A stretch of DNA of 64,000 nucleotides from Strigamia acuminata (taxonomy: Eukaryota; Arthropoda; Chilopoda; Geophilomorpha; Linotaeniidae). The position numbers and the translations under genes are program-made. Shown here in pieces: positions 49,401 to 61,400 of the stretch. Where the stretch lies: contig OX442315.1 in assembly GCA_949358305.1 (NCBI GenBank), forward strand, positions 18,006,427-18,070,426, written 5' to 3'. Each line of letters opens with the position of its first letter. Position 1 is the stretch's first letter. The notes under the pieces are model-generated. The model saw only the letters and a list, made by a program, of their open reading frames with translations. It searched no databases and was not told the DNA's origin.

Positions 49401-52400
49401 TTTTGATCGTCCAATAATTATATAAATATTAAAAATTAAATTACATAGACCGAGAGAGGAAGTTGTAACGTATTTTTTGACAAATCGATCAAATTAATAT
49501 AATAAATTAACTATTTTTTTTTTTTTTTGGATTTCTTCTGTTTTTTTGAAGTATCTCCCTCTGGCAGATTTTGATGGAAGAAAATTTCTATCTTCTTATC
49601 CTCTCTCTCCTTTTTCTTTTCCTCCTTTTTTCTTTTGATAATGAAATCATCATTGGCGTTGCAAGTGTCTCCAACTGCCTCGCCGAGGGCGTGTTAGTCT
49701 CGAGGGCTGGCAGTTTTCAAATTTAATTTTCCTTCTCTGTTTGCTTCGGATACAAACTTAGCTATAGATCATTAAGTAAGATAGATGGAAAGTGTAATTA
49801 TTCCTGCTTCGTATCAGTATAATTAGAATGCAAGTCGGGATTGTTTGGCTAATTACTTGTTTTTTAAACACGTCTCCCAGCACAAAGGTCTCACACACAG
49901 TAATACTCGCAACTATTAATATAATGAACTCGGATGAACCATCTTTTTTGGCCCCTCATTTTTCTTTATTTCGACTTCATTTTCTTTACCTTTTTTTGCC
50001 TCCTCCTTTCAATTTACTTCAGCGCCGAGTGAATCTTCTGACAGTGAGGGAAAAGCACTTTTTGTCCACTAGGTAATTACTCGTTTTGTTACCACCTGTG
50101 CTTACAGTTTACTTCCCGCCCAAACTTGCCATTAAGATTGTGCGAGTCGCATTTATCTTAGTCAAATGCCAAGTGAAGTCGTTTGTGCATTGTGCAGCGC
50201 CAGCCATTTTGCGCTTTTTCTCTCCTTTCATTTGTTCATGATTCATGGGTCATTTTCGGATGTAATCACGCGATCTTTGTGTAGGCCCATTTGAGGAGAT
50301 TGTCATGTGTTCAGGTAATGTTGCAGGTATTAAAAATGTTAGCAAGTAAGGGATTAACACGGGGTAATCATTGTCTCGGAGCAATGATGCGTAGCAGCGG
50401 CTGCTCTTGTTTTTATTGGTGCAATTTTTTTTTTTGTCTAAATAGTTTTTTGGGAAAAAAATATTTTTATATGAAAATAAATGTTTCCCAGTGGGAAAGT
50501 CTTGACGTCATTAATTTGAGGTAATTAATGAATTTTACAAACGGTAAACAGGACGTTTTCTTGTTTTTGAAGAATTTGTTTTTTTTGGGGTCGACATTTT
50601 CGAGCGTGATTAACACTACAGAGAATGTTTAGCAAATTTTTTTCATTTGCCACTTGTGAATTTTAATTCCTTAAAAGCAAATGTCAATACTCACCCCACC
50701 CGACCCGAGCAAAGCAAATAGATGACTGCAAGAGTTTTCACGGGGGAGTTAAATTTTTCTTGTTTTCGTATGCATTATTTGAAAAAATGAAACGACAAAA
50801 AAGAAAGAAAAAAAATTGATTAAACAAATCCGGTTCTGTAGTTCGGATCCTTTGTTTTTGTGCATTTTCGATTTCCAGTTTTCATTTATTTTTTACCGTT
50901 TGTTTCCTTTATGTTAAATGCACAGTTCGATGGGTTTTAACAATAGGGGGTTTTCAGAAACAACTTTCCATTTTAATTATCGGAAATAATAAATTTTAAA
51001 AAAATACACTGACGGGAGAAATATCTGTCGTTGACGTTAAACCTGAATTCAATTTCAATGTATTTTTTAACTGTATTTTTACTTAATTTTTATTTTATTT
51101 TTTTGGGAAAATTTTTTTTGGGCACGATTTACTTTTTAAAATTTTTATTATTTCATTTTATGTAATTTTTATTATTTTTTTGGTCACACGATGATGTCTG
51201 AGTTGTCAGCACCATCATCATCTTGCTTGCAAATTGAGGGATGCTGCTGAGCAAGTGTAAATTGGCAGACGGTGCGCGTGCGCATCCTCTTACTTCATTT
51301 GGGCGAAGAGGGGAAGTGAAGAAGGGTGGAGCAAATCTCTAGGGAAACATGCAAATCTAAGTGGTAATGAGTAAATCCCTCGCCCTTCGTCATTATTTAT
51401 TAGAATCAAGTACGAGGTCGATATTTATGTTATGAGAGTTTCGTTTGCTGCTTTCACTTTAATCCAAGACGACTTTTCATCGGTTTATAAGAAGCCAAGC
51501 AGAACAATATGGTGGGACGACTGGAGAGGTTAAAGGAAGGATTTTTTTTCTTTCTTTTCTTTTATCTTCTCTCTTTTCAACTCGCTAAAACTTAGGTGTT
51601 GGTTTAAGTCAACCATGCAGGTGAATTCTAGAGGCAAAGAATTGCAAATTCGATCAGTTGTTTCCACTTGACTTTTTTCTCCATCTCTTCGGCTCTTGAT
51701 GGTGGAAAATTTAATTTGTATTGCTTCTGCTCTTCTTTTTCGCGCAATTAAAATAAATATTTGGTTCTTTCTTTCTTTTATTTTCTTTAGTTTTTTTTTT
51801 CTAATTAGAAATGTTCAGGTTTTGAAAATATATATTAATATGTCGAAAAAATATTTTCAAAGCCCGAACATTTCTAATTAAATTAAATGAAACGGAATTT
51901 TTCGAAGGATTAAATTTTTGAGCAAATTAATTTCCTTGTTATGCAAGATCAAGTTCTACGGGGGAAATACACAAGAAAATGAATTTTAAATTTTTGCTTC
52001 TCTTCCTCATTAATAAATTTAATTATTTTTTTTAGATTGGAATTGTAAAATAAACATAACACGTTGTATGTGAATTGGGAATTACGGAATAATATTTTTA
52101 ATGCTTTGCAATTTTAATTTAATTTATGCAGAAAAAAAATAAATGGAAATAAAAACATTTTTTTTATATTTCAATAAACTGGTTCAAGTACATGAAAGAA
52201 GATTCAACAGTGGAGATAAAACGGTAGTTGGATGTCAGCTTATTCTTGCAGCGGAAACATTTTTTTTGCACTTAAATTCATAGTTGGCATAAATTTCCGT
52301 TCATATATTCAGGAATTTGCGGAAACTTTTTTTTAAACTTGCTTGCTTTCCCCCCTCTGTGTCAAACGGCGTGGATTTAAATGGAATTTAGGAAATGTAC

Positions 52401-55400
52401 GTCTGTATGCAGGAAGGATTTTATGGTGCCATCTGTTTTTTTTTTATTCTTCTTTTTTTCCTTTTCTCTTTGTAACTGCTGTCGACCTTCCGCCGGCATA
52501 ATGCGAGTTGGAGTGAACGGTGGGCGGCCCGAACGTTTCAAACTTTTCCTTTTTTATTTTTTAATTTTTTTTTTATTTTTTTAAATTTTCCAACTAGAAG
52601 TCATTACTTTGAGGCAGCTGCAAAATATGAGATCTTTACCTTTTTATTTTATATATATATATTTTTTTTACACGCATATTACTTCTTTTCTTTTCTTATT
52701 TTTTTCTAAATACATTTTTCTATTACTACAGAGTTTGAATCGCCCAAGATGGTCCTTGAAGGCATTGCAGCTGAAGCACGGGAGCTGAGAAATAGCATTA
52801 GTTCAAACCCTGTCATCGCTGTACTTGTTTTTGCTTGCAATAGGGTGACGGTGAAAAGAAGTCTGGATCGTCTTATTAAGTAAGTCGGCGTTTAAATTGT
52901 GAAATTTCTACATTTCGCATTCATTAAATGATTTATTATTTACACGCTCTAAAAACATTTGGTTGCCTCAGAGGCAACTAAACAATTTATAGAATTAACT
53001 AACTCATATTTCAAGCAATAAAATCCTAAAGTTGACTTTAACTACTTAAAAACCAAACATTGAGAGTGCAGTTGGAAGACACCTGTTTTTTCATTTATTG
53101 TTGATATTTTAAATAAATATTATTGAATCAATCTGAAAATTTAATCAGACATTACTTGAGTGGTATATTTAAAAATCCTAAAAGGAAAATTAAATCAAAA
53201 TATTGGAAGTTAATTTTTTCAAATTTGTCGTCATTCCACAGACTTTTTGGACGCACCTTAGGTGTTCATAATACCGATTTGTTCGCATAATCGGACATTA
53301 GGTTTATGTACGGTGTATATGAAAATAAAAAAATAGATAAAAAAATTATTAAAAATCGATAAAATATCGATTATCGCTGTTCGGATAACCGGTCGTTTGC
53401 ATAACTGATGTTCGGATAATCGACGCTCTACTGTATTTTGTAATTTTTTTGTGAACTTGGTATACGGTTCGATTTTTAAAGCGACATGCAAAATTCAAGT
53501 TCTACTTTAAATTGTTTAACTGGAAAACGATTTTAAAGTTAACGCGCGTGGACTACCAATGAGGTAGTGAGCAGCAAGCTTATGACATAAAGGCTATACA
53601 CACTATAAAAAAATGTGTTTAGCTTTACGATGTACGAGGAGGGAAATGTTGTAATATTAATTAGAGGCAATGCTTTTTCTAAAGCAGACTCGCACATACA
53701 AAGTTTAAAGAGTTTTGTTCTTTTGTTTATTTATTTATTTTAGCCGAGATGGAAAAATACTCTAACGGGAATTGTTTGTCAGCAAAAATATACTTTAGCT
53801 TTGATGCGTCTGTTTAATGCACTAAAGATGATGATCTGCGGCCACGTGATCTGATGAAATGGGTTCGCAGATGAATGTTGCATTGCATTTGCACAGACGG
53901 CTCCGCTTGATGCAAAAGGGCGAACAAATTTGTGGTTAGGTGGAAATGAACAACGTATACATTATTCCGTTGTAAATAAATGGTCAAAGTGTTCGGAATT
54001 TTGACCTCATGGCTCAAAAGAAAACTTTTCTCTTAAATGCGAGTTTACAGTTCGAAAAAGAGCAAATTCAGCTTTCCTCCATGTTATTACCTCTCGTTTT
54101 ACCATCTTGGGAGTTCTCAGATGATCCCAAGCACATGGTCACTTATAACTTTTGTGCAGCAGTGAACTTGACAGAGGATTCTCGTAATTTGCACTCTTGT
54201 CCATGCGGGCCATTCGCCCTTATTGACTATTCCATTAACACCAGCGAGGCGCACTCGTTAGTGTCAATCAGGATTGCCAATAATTTATTTTTATTTTTTA
54301 TTTAAAAATAGAAAATAGTTATTACCGTAGTTCACTTACGCCATTCGTTGCAACATCACTTTATATGTTAAAACCATATTTGAAAACATGTTTTGACTTC
54401 TCTTCATTCAAATTCAGTTATTATCGGAACCACAGATCTTTGTTTTCTTTTTCCCTCGAAGAAAAGGGAAAGAAGAAAAAAAAATGCTTGTTTTTCGTCG
54501 TCGGGTTCACATTTATGAATTCCACGATTAAAATTGTAATTCTGGAATCCGAAACGAAGAGTGCCGGTTGAGTGGGAATGAGAGGGGGCAAAAAACCTGG
54601 TAATCGGTGAAAACAGTCTTGTCAAGAATTCATAATACATTCTCCTATTAATTCGCGTCTCTATTGATTAGCTCGTCTCGTTGGATCGATACACCCTTGT
54701 TGTTAATTCATTGGAACATTTTAATTTTTTTTTAAGTGAAAAAAAAAATTACTATTTTGCATTCGCTGCATCAGTGGTCGTGTTTTTTTTGTTGTTTTTT
54801 TATATATTTTTTTTTTAGTCGTGGGAAGGAATCGTTACGAGTAGGCAAAGGGGTTGGGTGGGGAGCTTGTACGCACATGTTTTATACAGAAATGATGCGC
54901 ATATAAATTGCAGGGGGCGACATGCAACACTCGTTTGTAGTCGACGCCGCCACTTGCATTTGAAAGTTTAATCGGAGCATAAAATAGACACAAAGTAAAA
55001 GCTGCTGACAAGTCAACCACGCTCTATAAAACTCGTGGACGATGAGTTTTCTACTTGAATATCTATCACAAATCAATTGACCAATAAATTCCTCGCTGTC
55101 ATCTCCACGCGTGTCTGCTTTTGACTCTCTGTCCGTAACTGAGGCAACGGCCGCCAATCAATTTACCCAATTTGTAGTTAGCGAGGAGGAATAAATTGGC
55201 AAGTAAGTTTGTGAGAAAAAAAGTTTTATCGGAGAGCGAGATGACATTTTATCTCTTTTAAATGAATTTTATCGAGGCGTGTTCGGGTTTGGGTCTGATG
55301 TAGTGCGACCCGTGTTTGTGAAGAAAAATGTTGAGTACGGTATTAAAGATGGCGGGAATTAAAGTGTCACAACAGGGAAAGTTGTATAATAAGATGAATT

Positions 55401-58400
55401 GAGGCCACAAACGCCGATAGGTAATTGGTTTGGAATTGGTCTTCTTCTCGTCTTTCGCTTCTTTTGATATATTCTCTCTATCGCAAGGTGAAATTTGCTT
55501 GCGCTGCCGATCAATATCCGGCCAAGAGTATAAATTGGGGGTAAATATGGGGGAATAAATTGTTTGGACGTGTTTGGAAATCGGGATGCAGATTAAAACA
55601 ATTCATTAAGTTGATTTACAACTGTTGTAGTTAGGTTTTTAAAAATAAAAATAAAAAATTGTGTTTAGATTCTAACTGTTCCGTTTCGTACTCTCGAATT
55701 AAATTAAATCCATTCGTCAATTGGAATTTAAAGCTCCGGCTTTGTTGATGTTTAAAAGCGCGGTTTAGGAAATCCCTCCCAACCAATGTTTGCAAGTCGC
55801 TTCGCTGTATATAGTCAGATGGAATCAACGCGCAGTTTGAAATTGCCCGCCTGAATGGAGTTGGTTGGGCTTGCCTGCAACGAGGAATTGAAATTGTTTA
55901 GAAAAATCCAGAAAAGCCGTAAATTGCGAGGTCGTGATTGGAAGAGTTGAGTGTAGGGGTGTCATTTGGTCAGCTTATCTCAACCAAATGGGTAATTTTC
56001 AAGCCGAACTTGGACCTGTCGAGGAAAGAATAAGATGAGGAATGGATTTTTCTCCCTCTTCTTCCCGAAAAACCTCTTGAGTAAATTCCTTTGGGGTCAT
56101 CTTCCGAACTGCGCTTTGCCGCGCCCTCGAGGCCACGGTATTAACTGCAGTTTCTTCAATGGCCACTGGGGAAAGTATTTTCACCTGTCGTAATAAATTC
56201 GGATCATAAAACTCTTTTTATTGTTATAATTCTCGTGAAAACGAAAATTGAAATGTTTGATTTTATTGGCGCCGTTTCCATGGTAACAGAAGCAAAACAA
56301 AATTTTATTTTTGAGACGAAATAAATGGTTACTTAGTAACAGATGAAATTGGTTTGTCTTTCTCCGGTGGTTATTTTTTTTATTTTATATTTTCGTAACT
56401 TGAGGAGCATCATTGAACTGAACATGCGATGATTGATTTCTTTCTCCAACTTTTTTATGCTTTGCTTTTTGTGGAACGAGTTTTTCTTTAGAAATCGGAA
56501 AGAATGAATTCAGTTCTGATAGGATGAAATATGAAAAAAGTTATATTGGAAGTTTGGTTTTTTCAAAAATCCGAATAATCTGAAATGAGAATTATTTTTT
56601 TTGAATAATTAGTGCAATGTTCGATTTTTTTTTTAATATCAGCTCGCTCCCTTTAATAAAAGGGGAAAAACAATCTTCGACTTAATGAAAAAGTAATGGC
56701 AATCTCAAGCCTCTTGTCTTGAGTAATATATTGCCGACTACAATCATTTCTGTACAAAAAAAAGTACAGAATAACAATTTCAACAAGATATAAATAATTT
56801 GAGTCATGTAAAGAGTAATTACCAAACAAGAAGACGAAGAAAAATTCTGTGCACGAATTGATTTTTTACTTAAAACACATTACAAATCCGCCCTCATACA
56901 TTGCAATGCATTTTGTAATATATTTTTGCTTGATATTATAAAATACATTCGCCAATTATCATTATTTATTACATACATTGATTGTATTATATGAAATGCA
57001 TTTCGATACAATGCAATATAATTTTATTGTATTTTTGGAACCATACGGGCGTGATAAAAATATTTTCTATTTTATTTTACATCACTTCAAGTGAGGTTTT
57101 TTCATTTTCACCAAAACATACGCGAGATATGAATGGAACAGACCTTGGGGATTTTGAATTCTAATTCATTGCAATTGCAACCGCTTTTTCGATATAAGGT
57201 GAATTAGCATAAAACAACTTGTAAACCAGAGGAAAAATTTGCGAAATGAATCGACATCACTCGTAATTTTTTGCATGTGCAAAAAGCTGTGTAGTTGCGC
57301 CTAGGGAGCTTCAGACGCAGACATCTGAAAGTGAATTAACATTTTTGAATCGCCACAGTAATTCTTCACTTCAATTATTGACAAGAGTCGCGAATCCAAA
57401 TTTGTGGCGCAATGAATTAGCGATAAATTTGACTCGAGTCAAATTGAACGAGACAATAAACTGAATTAATAAGGTGCAAATGTTTAATTATTAGCGTCAT
57501 TAAGCTTGGTTTGTCACAACCCGTTGCCTTTAATCCATTTATCAATTTCACTTGCAGATTCAGGCCATCGAAGGAGCAGTTTCCGATCATCGTAAGTCAG
57601 GATTGTGCTCACGAACAAACTGCCAATGCCATCCGCGATTACGGAGACAAAGTTATGCACATACAGGTAATATATTGAGCGAGGAGACATTTAATCGCGC
57701 AAATGATGCCAACGCCATCAATTATCTGGCTTGGTGTTGTCCAGATGAACGAGGGAATTTGGGCTTTGCCTGTTCCTGATAAGAAACACATGTGAAGAGG
57801 GATTTTATCACGTGTGTTTCAACTCGGTGTTAATATTCGTTTAATTGAGGATTTGCACCTTATCGTTGACAGGTTTTAGATTAGGAAATGAAAATTGCGT
57901 TTCGATAGCATCCACTATTTGTGGCACAAGGGGAATTTCCTGTACAGCAGAATGAAATGCATTTGGTCGCACTTATCTAATTAATTAATGTTCTATTTAT
58001 TGCTGAGATGGTGGGGGAGAGAAGATCTAATTACTTGTTATTGACAATGTTATCAGTTTTCAAAATTTTGGAATTTAATTATTGGTTTAACTTTATCAGA
58101 CTTCCATTGGGATCTGGCGGAATTTCAATTACACGAAAAAGAAATAATAACATTAAATGAAAATTAAAAATTGTTTGGAAGTGAATGGAGACTGAGATGT
58201 CGAGCAAAGGTTTTAGAAAATTTTTATTATTAATAATGTGGAATTAATTTTTTTTTATTATTTATTAATTCCGTTGTTTACTCGAAGAAATATGTAAAAC
58301 GAACGCACTTGATGCACACTGTTTAGATGCAAAATCGCACTTTTAGGGCTCAAATGCACTTTTGAGGTGCAAATGTACAACTTAAAGTGCTGCTTTATAT

Positions 58401-61400
58401 CGTCACAAGTGTATAAAAAGATTTAATACTGACACGACTTTACACCTACTAACATCTTTCTTTTTTAGTACGTAATTCTATTCTAACTTACTCACCTATA
58501 TCAGTATTTTCTTTTTATTAACACTTACGGGGCTTAGCGTTGCGTAATAACTCAACAAACACAAACAAAATATTATCCTAAAATTTAACACGTAAAATTT
58601 TACATTTAGACTGGTTCAAAAAAATATAAACAAGTTTAGACGACTTGAGGAATGCGCCTTAAGTTTTTCTCAATTTTTGCTCAAAGTAATTGCAAAGACT
58701 GAAAGAAACGTTCGCGATATATTGTGCAATGAACCCAAGCGTATATAGTATTTTGACACAATAAAAACTATTGCAGAGCGAGTAAAAATGTCAGAAAATA
58801 TTTGATAGATAAAGACAAACTCATAAGATTTTGAAGAAAGAAAAGAAAACACACAAGTATTAAAAAAGAAATATAAATAAAATTGATGGCTGCCTTATCT
58901 GCGCGTATAAAAGTTGTAAAACTCTTAGTAGTTATATCCAGTCTCATGATAGTGAGAAGGGATGTACGAAGAGGACGAAAAGAGCACTTTGCTCATTCTT
59001 TTTCTATTCCCAAAGACATTTACCAACAGTTAAGAGTAAAAGTGTGGAGGCCTCTAATACAGACGGTTCATTGGACCAACACCACATCCGACACTGGGCA
59101 TATATGAGGAAAAGTGTAATAGGATGTCGTCTTCACTTGGCTTTACAACTGATCTCCTTTTGCTTGCCTGTGTGTAGGTGACCCATTCACATTCACTTTT
59201 ATTGGCCCGTCGAGCTGTGGCCCACCACACTCAAATACCACCATAAACACAGACTTGTCTTGCCTATAAAAACCTTTTCTGCTTGTAACACCTGAAATAT
59301 TCGTCGTCTTGCGAAAAGATATAAATTTTTTGTTTAAAAAGTTTACATTTTTTTAAACATTTTTAAAGCGGCACTGTTGCGTCATAAAAAATATATATAT
59401 AAATATTATTTTCTGGCTTTCAAATACAGCAATAATTTATAATTTTGATGAGTGGTGTTGGGAATTATGGTAGAGAAGTAGTCGCAAATCATGTTTATTT
59501 AATTAAAACTACTAAATTTTAAATACGCGGCGAAAATATTTGATAACATTCATAACACACGATGTATATTTGCATTTACAACGTAAATGTAAGAATTTTT
59601 AGCCGTTTTTTGTTCAACACGTTTTAAATATCTCCGTTTGGTTGAATGTTTGCTTTGAATTTGGACCTCAACTTTAAGTTATAGATGGATCAATCAGTTT
59701 TGGTGTTGTTATTTGAGACGGCACTCAATTTAGCACACAAAAGTTGATTAGTTGTTGACAAGGCGATGTTGTAATCTTGATGAAAGGAAGGATTGTAGTG
59801 AAACCTCATCACTCTCTATAGGTTACTTTCATTCTGCGGCCAATCAAGTTGTGAGTGGTTGTTGAGTGGATTGCATTTGCTTTTGTGACCCAGGTATCTT
59901 CATCTAATGCTCGATTAAGATGAGTTCGTTCGATAATGAGTAGCATTTAGAGCGAGTGTATATAGAATAGTTAATCCGGCATATTTGACGTTTTTAAAGT
60001 AAGTATTATAATACTTACTTGTTAGTAAAAGTTTTGCTCGCTTAAAATGGATTTAACCACATTAGCATAGCGTTTTACGAAAGGCTGCTTTAATTCGTTG
60101 CTGTTAAAGGCCAAAGCCCAGTTGTAATCAAATTTGCCGGAAGTTGATGGTAGTCCAAATGTAATGTTCATGGCTTAGAAAACTTAATTTTCTTTTCCTT
60201 TGTACGGATTAGAAGGGGAAAATGAGAATGTGTTGTTTATTAAGTGTGAAATGAACGAAGAATTTAATATTTAGAAAAGTATTTCTGATGCGCATGCGCA
60301 AATTAGAATTCGATAGGGTCGGTGATATGTATTTATGAGCTAAAAAAAGAGTACCAAAGGCACAAAATTTTTTTTTTTTTAAAATAGGTTTTAAAATCAG
60401 ACAAGTTGCTGAGACATATCAATTCAGAAGCGTGTATAACCCGGTCTTTCACCATTAAGCTCATTCAAAGCTCTGATGATGGACTGAGTTTAAGTGGTAT
60501 GAAAGGCTTCGATAGAAAGGAGAGAAAAGACGCATGAAATGCCAAAAGTTGGTAATAAAACGAGATTTATGCGTCGAAAAAGTAAAATTCGAGGCATGTA
60601 ACGCGGCTTTTGAATTGAAATAATTAGCTTATCTGATGCGCAAGTGCAGATTAATGCTATAAAACTCGTTTATTTTTCCATCAATTGTAGGAATTTTAAC
60701 CGAGGACGAGCATTTCCACATTTGTTATCTCAATGCAAATATATTTAAAATGTCATTCGACTCATTTCGTTAGTGCTGTTCTCTCGAGGGGTTAGTTAGA
60801 TCTGCTTCCACAAGCCAGAAAGTGGTCGGCAGCAAAGCCTTTAGGTGACCAAACTTGTGCAATTTCTTGTTTTATCAATTTTTAATTTCTAATTTCAAAG
60901 CAACCTGATCAAAGCGACGTAATTCTGCCACCCAAAGAGAAGAAATTCAAAGGATACTACAAGATATCGCGGCATTACGGCTGGGCTTTGAACGAGACCT
61001 TCCACCGTTTTGTTTACGACACTGTCATCGTGGTTGAAGGTGAGTTTATTGACTTGTAAAATTGAATTACAAACTTCACATCTCCAGCTCGTAATCACAT
61101 TAAGTAAGGAGCTAATCGCTTTAAGTGATAATTATTTGAGTCTCTTCTCTTTCTGGAATTGTAGCTCGCATTCTCTATTACCTCTTTTGTCACTGAACCA
61201 AAAGACTTGATCCATAAGCCTTTTGGGTATCATTATGCTTGGGTGGGTGCACGTGGAGAGTCCATTTTGTTCCGCTTGACCAGGCGCACCCTTCACCCAA
61301 CTTTCCATCATGTTTCCTCCTCAGCTCGAGGCCAAGTGTGTGATGTATCTTCCACTCTGTTTCTCTTCTTTTCCCCTTTGATTTACCCGCCTTTATTCGG

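Larger units (their letters stand above)
52880..57557 (+). other. MGAT1 intron 3 (4.7 kb)
   Basis: Phase 2, GTAAGT...TTGCAG. Contains the family 5 repeat, a pogo-like remnant and a family 4-like MITE. The 53440-56885 stretch shows nothing else I can support. Confidence 0.85.
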
